A stretch of 64,000 nt of DNA from Cesiribacter sp. SM1 (GTDB lineage: Bacteria > Bacteroidota > Bacteroidia > Cytophagales > Cyclobacteriaceae): NCBI RefSeq assembly GCF_020178975.1, contig NZ_JAHXBU010000005.1, positions 1 through 64,000 of the forward strand, in the 5' to 3' direction. Positions 36,471-46,022 of the stretch are shown here, piece after piece. The notes under the pieces are model-generated. The model did no database searches. It saw nothing but the letters and a program-made list of their open reading frames with translations, and was not told where the DNA came from. The first letter of the stretch is position 1. Each line of letters starts with the position of its first letter. The position numbers were made by a program, and so were the translations under genes.

Positions 36471-37208
36471 TTACTGAACTTTTAATAATTCCACATCAAA
36501 CACCAGGGTTGAAAAAGGAGGAATATCACGCCCTGCGCCACGCTCACCATAAGCCAGCTCATAAGGGATGTATAAGGTCCATTTAGCTCCTTCTTTCATC
36601 AACTGCAAAGCTTCGGTCCAGCCGGGAATTACCTGGTTTACACCAAAAGTAACGGGCTCACCACGCTCTACAGAACTGTCAAAGACTGTTCCGTCTGTAA
36701 GCATACCGGTGTAGTGCACCGTTACCTTATCCTTTGGTCCGGGCGACTTGCCAGTGCCTTCTTTGATTACCTTGTACTGCAAACCGCTTGCAGTCTGCTG
36801 TACACCTTCGTTTGCCTTGTTTTTTTCAAGGTAGGCAGTGGCTTCTTCGATTGCTTTTGATTTTTTTGCTTCCATTATTTCCTGCATATATTGTTGAATG
36901 GTGCTTTCTGCTTCTTCTGCCCCCAGTTTAAGTTCTCCGCCTTTCAAAACATCCTCAAATGCTACCATCAATGCTTCTGTGTCTAGAGAGTCCATTTCCT
37001 GGCTTTTAACATTATTGGCAATCATAACGCCAATGGCATAGCTGGCTTTTGTGTGTTTGTTGCTTAAGTCAACCTCTTTAGGCTTTTTAAGTTCTTCAAT
37101 TTCAGTATTTAATCGCTGAACTTCAGCCCTAAGCTCCTTTTTTGACTGCGCAAAGAGGGGTGCTGTAGCAAACAAGGCCATGCAAAGGGTAAGTGTTGAT
37201 AATTTCAT
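36471..37208 (-). CDS. Exported FKBP-type peptidyl-prolyl cis-trans isomerase (FkpA/Mip-like)
   Basis: 245 residues: signal peptide (LSTLTLCMALFATAPLFAQ), a coiled coil (KKELRAEVQRLNTEIEELKK), the helical dimerisation domain with KASYAIGVMIANNVK, and a C-terminal FKBP domain (~140-245). The FKBP domain has VHYTGMLTDGTVFDSS, PVTFGVNQVIPGWTEALQLMKEGAKWTLYIPYELAYGERGAG and LVFDVELL. Catalyses proline isomerisation in the periplasm and helps fold exported proteins. Single gene. Confidence 0.94.
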   Translation of the reverse strand: MKLSTLTLCMALFATAPLFAQSKKELRAEVQRLNTEIEELKKPKEVDLSNKHTKASYAIGVMIANNVKSQEMDSLDTEALMVAFEDVLKGGELKLGAEEAESTIQQYMQEIMEAKKSKAIEEATAYLEKNKANEGVQQTASGLQYKVIKEGTGKSPGPKDKVTVHYTGMLTDGTVFDSSVERGEPVTFGVNQVIPGWTEALQLMKEGAKWTLYIPYELAYGERGAGRDIPPFSTLVFDVELLKVQ

Positions 37209-37422
37209 TTTTAAATCTTATAAGGGTTTAGCCACAATAGAATTGAGCTTCTCAAATATGGAGCCAATTTCAATCCTTTTTTGCATATCCTGCTTAGTTT
37301 TTTGCTGCAGGCACCCTGGGCTGTACCTGTAAGCAGCGTACTTCATAGCTGGTTTTCAGTAGCGCTGGTACAAAAGCAAATACCTGCAGCAGGCTTAGCC
37401 CCTTTGCTTGGTACAAATAAAA

Positions 37423-37452
37423 AAGCCGCATATTCCAGGGAACATGCGGCTT
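37423..37452 (-). terminator. Terminator of the M3 peptidase gene
   Basis: AAGCCGCAT pairs with ATGCGGCTT around 12 bases; on the minus strand it is followed by TTTTTATTTG. Confidence 0.85.
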
Positions 37453-37469
37453 AGGTTCAGTATGTGATT

Positions 37470-39671
37470 TTACTGATTGGTTTTCTGGTCTGGAACAGGA
37501 AAACCTCTGTCCCGCATCAGTGCATCAATTTTTGCATCACGGCCACGGAATTTTCTGTAGGCTTCGGCCGGATCCATGGAGTTGCGGGGGGCAAAGAGGT
37601 ACTCGCGCAGCCTGGCTGCTACTTCCTTATCATAGAAGCCACCAGGAGCTTCTTCAAAGGCTTCGGCGGCATCAGAGGTTAGTACATCGGCCCACATATA
37701 GCCATAATAACCAGTTGCATAGCCCTCACCTGAAAATACGTGCCCGAAGTGAGGAGAGCGGTGGCGCATTACAATTTCCTTCGGCATGTTCAGGGCAGCA
37801 AGGGTTTCCCTTTCAAACTTGTCTACATCCATGTTTGCAGGATCGGCCGTATGGAATTTCATGTCCATAAGCGCCGATGCCAGGTATTCTGTAGTGCTGA
37901 AGCCCTGGTTGAAAGTTGAAGCTTTCTTGATTTTAGCCACCAGCTCGGCAGGTATTGGTTTGCCTGTTTCGTGGTGCACCAGGAACTGGTTAATTACCCT
38001 GTCGGTAGACAGCCAGCGCTCCAGCAGCTGCGAATGGAACTCGGTATAGTCGCGTACGCCGCTGTTCAGGGTTGGGTACTTAACATTTGAAGACAGGAAG
38101 TGCAGCGCGTGGCCAAACTCATGGAAGAAGGTTGTGGCATCATCCCAGGATACCAGCACGGGCTCTCCCGGAGCAGGTTTAATAAAGTTTGAGTTGTTGG
38201 AGGCCAGTACGGTTTTCTTGCCTTTGTAGGTAGTATGGCTGCGGTAAGGCGATGCCCATGCACCGGAACGTTTTCCCTGGCGGGCAAACGGATCGAGGTA
38301 CCAAAGTCCTACAAGCTCTCCGGAGGTTTTATCGGTTACTTCCCAAACCTTTACATCTTCGTGGAAAACAGGCACGGTACCGGCAGTCACAGGCTCAAAC
38401 TGGTAGTTGAATAACTCACCGGCGGTGAAAAACAGGGCCTGGGTGAGCTTGTCCAGTTGCAGGTACTGTTTTACTTCGTCAGAGTCCAGGTCGTACTTTT
38501 GCTGGCGTACTTTCTCGGCATAATAGCGGTAGTCCCAGGGTGCAATGTTGATTTTTTCACCACTGGCATCGGCAATTGCCTGCATGTCTTTTACTTCTTC
38601 CTTAACACGGGCCAGGGCTGCGGGCCAAACGGCATTCATCAGCTCCATGGCACGTTCCGGCGTCTGGGCCATGCGGTCCTGCAGGCGCCATTCGGCATAG
38701 TTATCAAAGCCCAGCAGTTTTACCCTTTCGTTGCGCAGCTCCAGGATTCTGGCAATTACTTTGTTGTTGTCGTTGGCATCGGCATTATCACCACGGGAGT
38801 AGTAGTTGTTCCACACCTTTTCCCGTAAAGCCCTTTCGTCAGAATAGGTCAGGAACTGATCCATAGACGAGCGGGTGTTGGTAACAGCATATTTGCCTTC
38901 CTCTCCGCGATCTGTCGCCGCTTTGGCGGCTGCTTTTACAAAGGATTCGGGCAGGCCGCTAAGCTGTTCTTTTGTAAGATATACAACATAGCCTTCTTCA
39001 TCTGCCAGCACGTTGTTGGAAAACTTGGTGTAGAGCGAAGACAGCTCTTTATTGATGGCCGCATAGCGTTCCTTGGCCTGGGCATCCAGACCTGCGCCAT
39101 CCATTTCAAAATCTTCGTAAATAAGCTCTGCCACACGCTGCTGGTCTGCAGGGAGTGGATTTTTCTGTGAGGCTTCGTAAACAGCCTTGATGCGCTGGTA
39201 GAGCGCTTCGTTTTGGGTGATCTTAGAACGGTATTCCGATATTTTAGGAGCAAGTTCTGCCTGAACTTTCCTGAATTCCGGGGAGGAGACGTTGCTGCTC
39301 CAGATGCTGTAATAGGTAAACGCCCTGCCCAGTGGTTCGCCGGCCTCTTCAAAGGCTACAATGGTATTTTCAAAAGTAGGCGGATTAGGGTTTTGGGCAA
39401 TGGCCTCAATTTCTGCCAGGTGCAGGGCCATTCCTTTTTCCATGGCTGGCTTCAGGTAGGCCAGGTCCATTTTATCAAAAGCAGGAACACCACCATAAGG
39501 GCCGGTCCATTCCTTCAATAAAACATTTTCTTCTGCCTGTGCCTGATTTTGTTCCATGGGTGCTTGTGCCTGTGGCGATTGATCCTGTGGTTGGGTAGCG
39601 GTGCAGCCTGCTATGGCAAGCATCACCAGAAAGCCCCACTTTCCACCGGCTGGTATAGATTGTGTATGCAT
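37470..39671 (-). CDS. dcp: M3-family metallopeptidase lipoprotein (peptidyl-dipeptidase Dcp-like)
   Basis: 733 residues. The N-terminus has a lipobox (LAIAGC, Cys23) and a Gln/Pro/Ala-rich linker, so it is anchored to a membrane outside the cytoplasm, unlike enterobacterial Dcp. The M3 fold follows (WTGPYGGVPAFDKMDLAYLKPAMEKGM is the typical start), with the zinc motif HEFGHALH near residues 517-524 and the third ligand region RDYTEFHSQLLERW. Ends RKFRGRDAKIDALMRDRGF as in Dcp. Role: removes dipeptides from C-termini of peptides, probably in the periplasm during protein turnover or nutrient use. Confidence 0.93.
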   Translation of the reverse strand: MHTQSIPAGGKWGFLVMLAIAGCTATQPQDQSPQAQAPMEQNQAQAEENVLLKEWTGPYGGVPAFDKMDLAYLKPAMEKGMALHLAEIEAIAQNPNPPTFENTIVAFEEAGEPLGRAFTYYSIWSSNVSSPEFRKVQAELAPKISEYRSKITQNEALYQRIKAVYEASQKNPLPADQQRVAELIYEDFEMDGAGLDAQAKERYAAINKELSSLYTKFSNNVLADEEGYVVYLTKEQLSGLPESFVKAAAKAATDRGEEGKYAVTNTRSSMDQFLTYSDERALREKVWNNYYSRGDNADANDNNKVIARILELRNERVKLLGFDNYAEWRLQDRMAQTPERAMELMNAVWPAALARVKEEVKDMQAIADASGEKINIAPWDYRYYAEKVRQQKYDLDSDEVKQYLQLDKLTQALFFTAGELFNYQFEPVTAGTVPVFHEDVKVWEVTDKTSGELVGLWYLDPFARQGKRSGAWASPYRSHTTYKGKKTVLASNNSNFIKPAPGEPVLVSWDDATTFFHEFGHALHFLSSNVKYPTLNSGVRDYTEFHSQLLERWLSTDRVINQFLVHHETGKPIPAELVAKIKKASTFNQGFSTTEYLASALMDMKFHTADPANMDVDKFERETLAALNMPKEIVMRHRSPHFGHVFSGEGYATGYYGYMWADVLTSDAAEAFEEAPGGFYDKEVAARLREYLFAPRNSMDPAEAYRKFRGRDAKIDALMRDRGFPVPDQKTNQ

Positions 39672-40055
39672 AGATGGTTTAATAAATTAGATAAGAATCC
39701 CGAGAGATTCTGCTGAAACTTAATGAGCCAGCAAGATATCAAAAAAAGCGAAAGCGGTTTAGTTCCCGTTCCTGAAGATCCATGGTTAAACATCTTTGGT
39801 GTTTGCCCTATCCCTGCCCTTTCTCCTGAAGGAGAAGGAGATGTGGCAGACAGATAAACTTATAATGTATGCCATGGATGTACTAGCTGTTGCCTGGGGG
39901 CGGTATGTGTAGCTTTGAAAGCCATTAGTACTACGTATTATTGTATTAAAGACCATTACCGGGAGCCCTTTCAAGACAGGGCGTAGCGGGAAAGAACCTA
40001 TTACGGCTTCTGCCAGTTTTTAGAATAAGCCCATCAGAAACCACAAATCATCTAT
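39672..40055. other. Divergent intergenic region, no gene seen
   Basis: Between the M3 peptidase and msrB. A small stem (TTCTCCT/AGGAGAA) is at 39821-39836, and a TACTACGTATTA stretch lies near 39934 that only partly resembles the palindrome at 1928. No TAnnTTTG element seen for either gene. Confidence 0.35.
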
Positions 40056-40523
40056 ATGTTAGGCTGGATCGACGTTTTATATTATGCCAGATACAGCAAC
40101 CCGGAGCCGCCCCGTCGTGTGGATAGGGGGGAGGAGGAATGGAGGCAGGTGTTAACTGCTGCCCAATACCATGTAATGCGCGAGAAGGGTACTGAGAAAG
40201 CCTTCAGAAACGCCTACTGCCGCTCCTACGATCCGGGTGTTTATGCCTGCAGGGGTTGTGGCAGTAAATTGTTCAGCTCTTCCACCAGGTACAGGAGCCT
40301 CTCCGGCTGGCCCAGCTTTTCACAACCCTTTACCAAAGCTGCTGTTAAATATGCTTTTGACGATAGCCATCATATGCAGCGGATAGAGGCCATGTGCAAT
40401 GTGTGCGACTGTCACCTTGGGCATGTATTTGCTCATGGCCCGGAGCCTGCCGGGTTGCGTTACTGCATTAATTCCGAAAGCATTGTGCTGCTACCAGAAA
40501 CAGCCGATCAAAACGAAGAATAA
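40056..40523 (+). CDS. msrB: Peptide methionine-R-sulfoxide reductase MsrB
   Basis: 155 residues, no signal peptide. Family motifs in order: YHVMREKGTEKAF, zinc pair CRGCGSKLF, SGWPSF, second zinc pair CNVCDCHLGHVF, and the catalytic RYCINSESI. Reduces methionine-R-sulfoxide in proteins using thioredoxin. The resolving cysteine common in some MsrB (near residue 60) may be the Cys in AYCRSYDPG. Single gene or loosely linked to the oxidoreductase 80 bases downstream. Confidence 0.94.
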   Translation: MLGWIDVLYYARYSNPEPPRRVDRGEEEWRQVLTAAQYHVMREKGTEKAFRNAYCRSYDPGVYACRGCGSKLFSSSTRYRSLSGWPSFSQPFTKAAVKYAFDDSHHMQRIEAMCNVCDCHLGHVFAHGPEPAGLRYCINSESIVLLPETADQNEE

Positions 40524-40602
40524 CTGTATATTGGGCAGCATAAATGGGCTGGCATTTTTTGTGTTGCTGTAAGCCTTTAATATACTACTTAAGCTATTTG
40601 CT

Positions 40603-42048
40603 GTGCTGAAAAAAGATTATGATGCCGTTGTTGTTGGCTCTGGCCCTAACGGACTGGCTGCTGCCATTACGCTGCAAAGAGCAGGGCTATCGGTACTCCT
40701 GCTGGAGGCAAAGAGCACAATTGGGGGTGGCATGCGCTCTGCGGAGCTTACCCTGCCAGGCTTTGTGCACGATATATGCTCGGCTATTCATCCTTTAGCA
40801 GCAGAATCGCCTTTTTTCAAAACCCTTCCGCTCCGGCAGTGGGGGCTGGAGTTTATTCAGCCCCAGCTCCATGCTGCACACCCTTTCGATGGCGGAGGGG
40901 CTGCCGTGCTAAGCTCTTCCCTGGAAGAAACCGCCCGGTTGCTGGGCAAGGACGGGCCAAGGTACAAGCAGCTGATAGGACCGCTGGCAGCAGAGTGGCA
41001 GTCTCTGGCGCCGGCCTTACTGGGGCCCCTGCGCATGCCGGAACACCCGCTGTCTATGGCTCGCTTTGGCCTTAAGGCGGTGCAGTCTGCACAACACCTT
41101 GCCAAAAGTTTTCAGACACCCCAGGCACGCGGATTATGGGCTGGTATGGCAGCCCATGCCATACAGCCCCTCACGAATGCTACTACCTCGGCCATTGCCA
41201 TGGTGCTGCTGGCACTCGGGCATGTTGGCGGCTGGCCAATTCCCAGGGGGGGCGCACAGCAGATAGCCAATGCCCTGGCGGCTTATTTTGTGTCCCTGGG
41301 AGGTAAAATAGAAACCGGCTTCCATGTAAAATCCCTGGGCCAGCTGCCCTCTGCGCATGCCCTGCTGTTTGATATAACACCCCGGCAGCTGTTACAGATT
41401 GCGGGGCATAGGTTTTCTTCCCTGTACCGCTGGCAGCTTAACCGCTATCGCTACGGTATGGGCGTTTTTAAAATCGACTGGGCACTGGATGGTCCTGTAC
41501 CTTTTACTGCGCCCGAATGCCGTATGGCGGGTACTGTGCACCTGGGGAACAGCCTGGAGGAAATTGCATGGGGTGAGGAGCAGATCTGGAAAGGAAAGCA
41601 CCCTGCGCAGCCCTATGTGCTGCTTGCCCAGCAGAGCCTCTTCGATGGGGGCAGAGCTCCGGAAGGAAAGCATACGGTCTGGGCTTACTGCCATGTGCTC
41701 AATGGTTCAGCCGTAGATATGACAAATGCTATTGAGCAGCAGGTGGAACGCTTTGCACCTGGTTTCCGCGACAGGATCCTGGCCAGGCACACCATGGGAG
41801 CCCTGCAGATGGAAGAGTACAATGCCAATTACATAGGAGGTGATATCAATGGTGGTGCCATGGATATTACTCAGTTGTTTACCAGGCCTGCTTTAAGGCT
41901 ATCGCCCTATAAAACCTCTGCAAAGGGTATGTACATCTGCTCATCTGCCACACCGCCTGGTGGGGGTGTGCATGGCATGTGCGGCTACCATGCAGCGCAA
42001 AAGGCACTGAAGGAGGTTTTTAAAATCAATAAGAGCAGTTTAGGCTGA
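40603..42048 (+). CDS. FAD-dependent CrtI/phytoene-desaturase-like oxidoreductase
   Basis: 481 residues starting at GTG 40603; no ATG precedes the Rossmann motif. The FAD-binding motif YDAVVVGSGPNGLAAAITLQRAGLSVLLLEA is perfect, followed by GGGMRSAELTLPGFVHDICSAIHPLA, typical of the NAD(P)/FAD oxidoreductases related to phytoene desaturase. A C-terminal FAD segment is present (MYICSSATPPGGGVHGMCGYHAA). No carotenoid biosynthesis neighbours are here, so the substrate is open; many such proteins are of unknown function. Confidence 0.9.
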   Translation: MLKKDYDAVVVGSGPNGLAAAITLQRAGLSVLLLEAKSTIGGGMRSAELTLPGFVHDICSAIHPLAAESPFFKTLPLRQWGLEFIQPQLHAAHPFDGGGAAVLSSSLEETARLLGKDGPRYKQLIGPLAAEWQSLAPALLGPLRMPEHPLSMARFGLKAVQSAQHLAKSFQTPQARGLWAGMAAHAIQPLTNATTSAIAMVLLALGHVGGWPIPRGGAQQIANALAAYFVSLGGKIETGFHVKSLGQLPSAHALLFDITPRQLLQIAGHRFSSLYRWQLNRYRYGMGVFKIDWALDGPVPFTAPECRMAGTVHLGNSLEEIAWGEEQIWKGKHPAQPYVLLAQQSLFDGGRAPEGKHTVWAYCHVLNGSAVDMTNAIEQQVERFAPGFRDRILARHTMGALQMEEYNANYIGGDINGGAMDITQLFTRPALRLSPYKTSAKGMYICSSATPPGGGVHGMCGYHAAQKALKEVFKINKSSLG

Positions 42049-42127
42049 AACAAAACCTTTACAGCTCCAAAGCACTTGTTTTATTATTCAAGACTTTATT
42101 TTTTATTCCACTATCATCTTTAACACT

Positions 42128-42349
42128 ATGTTTTTTGAATTGATCAATACTGATGGAGAAGTTGTGCTGATAAATGTGGCAAAAGCAATTGCTATATATC
42201 CGGCAGAGTCCAGAACTTTTGATGATGGTTATGAAAGACCTGGTGCAACCTTTATGTTTGAAGAAGGTAATTACCTGGAAGCATGGGGAAAGACCGTGGG
42301 TGAAATCCTGGTTAAGCTGGGAGATAAGGCCATCAGGCAGGAGGACTAA
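42128..42349 (+). CDS. Small conserved-looking hypothetical protein
   Basis: 73 residues: MFFELINTDGEVVLINVAKAI, beta-rich then acidic, ends DKAIRQED. No signal or membrane segment. Looks like a small single-domain cytoplasmic protein. 79 bases after the oxidoreductase; may share its transcript. Family not recognised. Confidence 0.65.
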   Translation: MFFELINTDGEVVLINVAKAIAIYPAESRTFDDGYERPGATFMFEEGNYLEAWGKTVGEILVKLGDKAIRQED

Positions 42350-42593
42350 AAGCCTGAAGGGATATTACTTCTCTGTTGCGCGCCTGGTCGCTGAATAAAA
42401 TATACTTACCAGGAACGGAAGCCAAACCTTGAATAACTTATCGTCGGTCCGGCCTGCTCCCTGGGGCCTAAGCCTTCATTCAACATAGGTGAAGTAGTGT
42501 AGCTGCCTGTAGGAGGAATGTAACAGCTTTGAGTTGATGTCGATACCAGCGGCCAAATAGCCAGGCAGGGAAAAAGGGTTAAGGTTAATAAAA

Positions 42594-42716
42594 ATGCTTA
42601 TTTATATGCCTTCTGAAAACAACAATAAAACATATAAATACATTGGGCTGGCAGTTGCTGTTACCTTAGTACTTGGCTTGCTCTACAAGCTGCTGATTTG
42701 GTTAGCTGTTATTTAG
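42594..42716 (+). CDS. 40-residue single-pass membrane protein
   Basis: ATG 42594 to TAG 42716. Polar start (MPSENNNKTYKY from a second Met at residue 5), then one hydrophobic helix (IGLAVAVTLVLGLLYKLLIWLAVI) reaching the C-terminus. The composition and the abrupt polar-to-hydrophobic change are protein-like and there is an A-rich region just upstream. A tail-anchored micro-protein is plausible. The rest of 42350-42827 shows nothing clear. Confidence 0.5.
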   Translation: MLIYMPSENNNKTYKYIGLAVAVTLVLGLLYKLLIWLAVI

Positions 42717-42827
42717 TTTAAAATGTGCTGTTCCTTTCACCTGATTTTTCAGCAGGGGGCAAAAAAGAACTGCAGTGCGTTTCATATCTTAAGGGGGTGG
42801 GTGGATTTATTTAATGCGGTTCCTGGC

Positions 42828-43235
42828 CTATAAATCCGAGCCATCATCCACTCTCATCTGGTGGATGGCATCCCAGTCGATCATTTTTACAAAGCCCTCC
42901 ATGGAAATGAATTTTCCTGAATCGGGATCGTAGTCGCCTTTTTCCCCATCTACAGGATTATAGCCGGCAAGCAGGGAAAAGTATACCAGGCGGGAGATCC
43001 ACTCTCCCTCATCACTTACATCCAGCCACCCGCTCACGGAGTCAATCTCGAACAGCCCCTGAATGCCCCAATAGTCAAACAGGAACTGCCATCCATCAGC
43101 ATTGATATAGGCTTCTGATGTTTTACTTCCACTAAAAAGCGCTATTACAGCTTCTTTTCTGCTTAAGTCACCAGGAGCGTAGATGGTTCCCTTGGGCTCC
43201 GGCTGCTTACGCCAGGCTACTATTTCCTTTTCCAT
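42828..43235 (-). CDS. Hypothetical cytoplasmic protein
   Basis: 135 residues (MEKEIVAWRKQPEPKGTIYAPG). Rich in aromatic and acidic residues (WQFLFDYWGIQGLFEIDSVSGWLDVSDEGEW), no signal or helix spanning a membrane. It ends with a short acidic tail. The composition resembles small SMI1/KNR4-like or immunity-type proteins, but I cannot claim membership. Convergent with the upstream micro-protein. Confidence 0.7.
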   Translation of the reverse strand: MEKEIVAWRKQPEPKGTIYAPGDLSRKEAVIALFSGSKTSEAYINADGWQFLFDYWGIQGLFEIDSVSGWLDVSDEGEWISRLVYFSLLAGYNPVDGEKGDYDPDSGKFISMEGFVKMIDWDAIHQMRVDDGSDL

Positions 43236-43580
43236 ACTTTCTCTTACGACTAAAAGCAGTTTTTGATATTCTTTTTACGGCTGGTAAAGGTAATCCGGGT
43301 ATTTGTATTGTCAGCTCTTGTACCCACAGTTTATTGAAATTTAACCCAATGAGCTTTCTATGTGCTGCCACCAGCATGGGCAGTACTTTGTGTTATGACA
43401 AAATGACATTTGCCTGATGGATTTCTTGTACAGGAACAGTGTTTGCTTTAGCCGATTTTGGTATAGGTACCTGATAATTGTGCAGCAACTGGTTTATAAG
43501 CTGCTGCCATAAGGGCACGTTTAACGATTAGGCATGTAATACAAACCTGCAGCAGAAAACATCAATAGTTTCTAACAGAA
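43236..43580. other. Divergent intergenic region before the small membrane protein and htrA
   Basis: No gene seen. The last bases contain AAAGGAGGTG, a near-complete Shine-Dalgarno just before ATG 43592, unusual for this genome. No TAnnTTTG element was found. Confidence 0.4.
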
Positions 43581-43591
43581 AGGAGGTGTAT

Positions 43592-43777
43592 ATGGAAAAA
43601 CTGGCATTAGGAGTTTCCTTGATCTGCCTGCTCTATATATTCATTTTTTTTGTGCTGTACCACTGGCTTGGCCAACCGGATGAGACGAAGCAGCATTTCG
43701 GCTGGTTAAGGGCAGTGCGCATAGGCAGGTCTTTTCTTAGAAAAATGCTTGGTATTCATCTGAAGAAGGAATCATAA
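43592..43777 (+). CDS. 61-residue membrane protein in front of htrA, strong Shine-Dalgarno
   Basis: 61 residues from ATG 43592; a GTG two codons earlier is inside the Shine-Dalgarno. One membrane helix (LGVSLICLLYIFIFFVLYHWL), then a basic cytoplasmic tail (RAVRIGRSFLRKMLGIHLKKES). AAAGGAGGTG precedes the start, whereas nearly all genes here lack such a site. The HtrA gene begins 15 bases after its stop, so they are co-transcribed; it may be an accessory or regulator of the protease (inference). Confidence 0.7.
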   Translation: MEKLALGVSLICLLYIFIFFVLYHWLGQPDETKQHFGWLRAVRIGRSFLRKMLGIHLKKES

Positions 43778-43792
43778 AATTCTGTGAATTGA

Positions 43793-45346
43793 ATGGTTGA
43801 ACCCAAAATTAGATGGAATATGAAAAAATATAAAAGCTACATCATATCCGGAGTAATTGCATTATGTGTATCCCTGGGTGTCGTGATTCTGGCGCCGGAG
43901 ATAATCCCGGGGCTTAAAACACTCAAAATTGAGCATATAAGCGGCGCACCTGTGCCGGGGGCAGTGTTTACCTTAAATAAAGAAAATGAACTGGTGCCGC
44001 TCGATTTTACAGCTGTTGCCGGCCAGGTGATGGATGCGGTAGTGCACATTAAATCTACCCAGACGAACGCTTTGGCCGGCCCGGGAGGGCAGCCTGCACC
44101 AGGCCCACACCGGGAGCTGCCCGATCCCTTCAGAGACTTTTTTGGCGACTTTTTCGGTCCTCGCTTCTATTACGAGGCGCCTCATCCGGGGGTGCCTCAG
44201 CCCAGTGTTGGCTCCGGATCAGGAGTAATCATTAACAGCGAGGGTTATATTGTAACAAACAACCATGTAATTGCCGGTGCAAGCGACATAGAGGTAACCC
44301 TGCACGACAACCGTACCTATAAAGCTACTGTGATTGGTACAGATCCCAGCACCGATCTGGCCCTGATTCAGATCAAGGAAAAAGGATTGCCTACCCTGCC
44401 CTTTGTTAATTCTGATGATGTGCGGGTAGGGGAGTGGGTATTAGCGGTAGGAAATCCCCTTAACCTTAATTCAACAGTTACCGCTGGCATCGTAAGTGCC
44501 AAATCCCGTAACATCAACATCCTTCAGGATCAGTATGCCATCGAGTCTTTCATACAAACCGATGCTGCAATAAACCCCGGCAACAGCGGTGGTGCACTTG
44601 TAAACCTGCAGGGTGGGCTTATTGGTATCAACACTGCAATTGCCAGTCCAACAGGAGCCTATGCAGGCTATGGTTTTGCAGTACCCTCTAACCTGGTGAG
44701 TAAGGTGGTAGAAGACCTGCTGAAGTATGGAGTAGTACAGCGCGGCTACCTGGGCGTTACCATCCGGGGTGTGGATGGCAGTCTTGCCAGGGAAAAAGAT
44801 TTGGAGGTAAACACGGGTGTGTACGTTGACAGCGTAATGGACGAAAGTGCAGCTTCTGATGCCGGTATAAAACCAGGAGATGTAATACAGGAAATCAATG
44901 GCTATAAAGTTGCCACAGCCCCACAGTTGCTGGAGCTGGTTGGCCGTTACAGCCCCGGCGACGAACTAAAGCTGAAAGTAAACCGGAAGGGTAAAGAAAG
45001 AGAACTAAAGGTAGAGCTGCGCAACCGAAATGGAGAGGCCAGGTATGTAGCAAATAATAAGCGGGAGATACTTAATGTGCTGGGGGCAGAGTTTGAGGAG
45101 ATTAGCCCGTCGCTGGCGAAAAAGCTTAATATCGAAGGCGGTGTAAAGATAAGCAGGCTTTATACCGGAAAGCTCATGAAGCACACCGAGCTGAAGGAAG
45201 GATTTATCATTACAAAAGTAGATGGCCGTCCGGTGCAATCAGTGGAACAACTGGCAAATTATATGCAGAACAAAGAAGGAGGCGTATTGCTTGAGGGAGT
45301 GTATGAGGATGTGCCGGGGGTCCATTATTATGCATTTGGCATGTAG
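43793..45346 (+). CDS. htrA: Do-family serine protease HtrA/DegP-like
   Basis: 517 residues from ATG 43793; an ATG at 43820 (MKKYKSYIISGVIALCVSLG) would trim nine residues and still keep the membrane anchor or signal. The trypsin-like domain has His158 (TNNHVIAG), Asp188 (STDLALI) and Ser265 (NPGNSGGALV). An LA-loop-like stretch ~100-135 is Pro/Phe-rich (DPFRDFFGDFFGPRFYY). Two PDZ domains follow (~315-410 and ~430-515). Degrades or chaperones misfolded envelope proteins. The linked 61-residue membrane protein is noteworthy. Confidence 0.95.
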   Translation: MVEPKIRWNMKKYKSYIISGVIALCVSLGVVILAPEIIPGLKTLKIEHISGAPVPGAVFTLNKENELVPLDFTAVAGQVMDAVVHIKSTQTNALAGPGGQPAPGPHRELPDPFRDFFGDFFGPRFYYEAPHPGVPQPSVGSGSGVIINSEGYIVTNNHVIAGASDIEVTLHDNRTYKATVIGTDPSTDLALIQIKEKGLPTLPFVNSDDVRVGEWVLAVGNPLNLNSTVTAGIVSAKSRNINILQDQYAIESFIQTDAAINPGNSGGALVNLQGGLIGINTAIASPTGAYAGYGFAVPSNLVSKVVEDLLKYGVVQRGYLGVTIRGVDGSLAREKDLEVNTGVYVDSVMDESAASDAGIKPGDVIQEINGYKVATAPQLLELVGRYSPGDELKLKVNRKGKERELKVELRNRNGEARYVANNKREILNVLGAEFEEISPSLAKKLNIEGGVKISRLYTGKLMKHTELKEGFIITKVDGRPVQSVEQLANYMQNKEGGVLLEGVYEDVPGVHYYAFGM

Positions 45347-45362
45347 AAGCACATTAAGACTG

Positions 45363-45390
45363 ATCGGGCTGAAAGCAGCCCGATTTTTTT
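45363..45390 (+). terminator. Intrinsic terminator of htrA
   Basis: ATCGGGCT pairs with AGCCCGAT, loop of six, followed by a T run. Confidence 0.9.
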
Positions 45391-46022
45391 ATGCCACTGT
45401 GCTTTGAACAGCTATCGTTGAGGGTGAAGGATGGCGTGTGCAGCAAGATAAATTTTGCAGTAAGGAACAGGCACGATGCCTAAGGATTGTCTTTTTCGCT
45501 GCACATTTCAGTTTTTTTGAATACCTATCTTGCTAAATGTAAGCTAATTGTTGTCGTGTGATAATTGTTACAGATAGGTTGGTGGCTGCGTTGGAATGGC
45601 AGGAGGGGTGATATTGATTATTGTTTAACCACAGAGTGAGGTATTCTGTGAAATCTTCAGAATTCCCGGAGAAAAAGTCATAAGTCAATTAAACAAAAGC
45701 CATCGCTAAATTAGCAAACTCGTGCTTTAGCGGTGTATTTGCTTAAAATGATTCAATTCTTACAGGAAAATTATTCCATATAGCCGCTAATAATACATCA
45801 GGGATTAGCTGGAGATATTTGCTCCAAATTGTACTGTTTATAGCTCTACTTTTGGCCTAACCCATGAGTGAATTGGACGGAGCCAATATATCAGCATGCT
45901 GCCTGCCTTCCGGATCAGGAATATAAGCCCGCTGCAGGGCAGGTGCTAAGCTGATAATCAGGTAACTGAAGGTGTACACATGGGTATAGCGTTTTTTTCT
46001 CCTCTTGATTTAAATATTAGGT
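45391..46022. other. Long intergenic region before the P-domain protein
   Basis: About 630 bases without a supported gene. CGCTAAA (45704-45710) and TTTAGCG (45726-45732) form a seven-base inverted repeat. Its AT content is higher than that of the genes. No clear TAnnTTTG element close to ATG 46023. Confidence 0.35.

Noticed and set aside
39925-39945. TACTACGTATTA stretch resembling the TACGTA palindrome
   Set aside because: Only one half matches, the spacing to a -7 element is not preserved and no TAnnTTTG follows.
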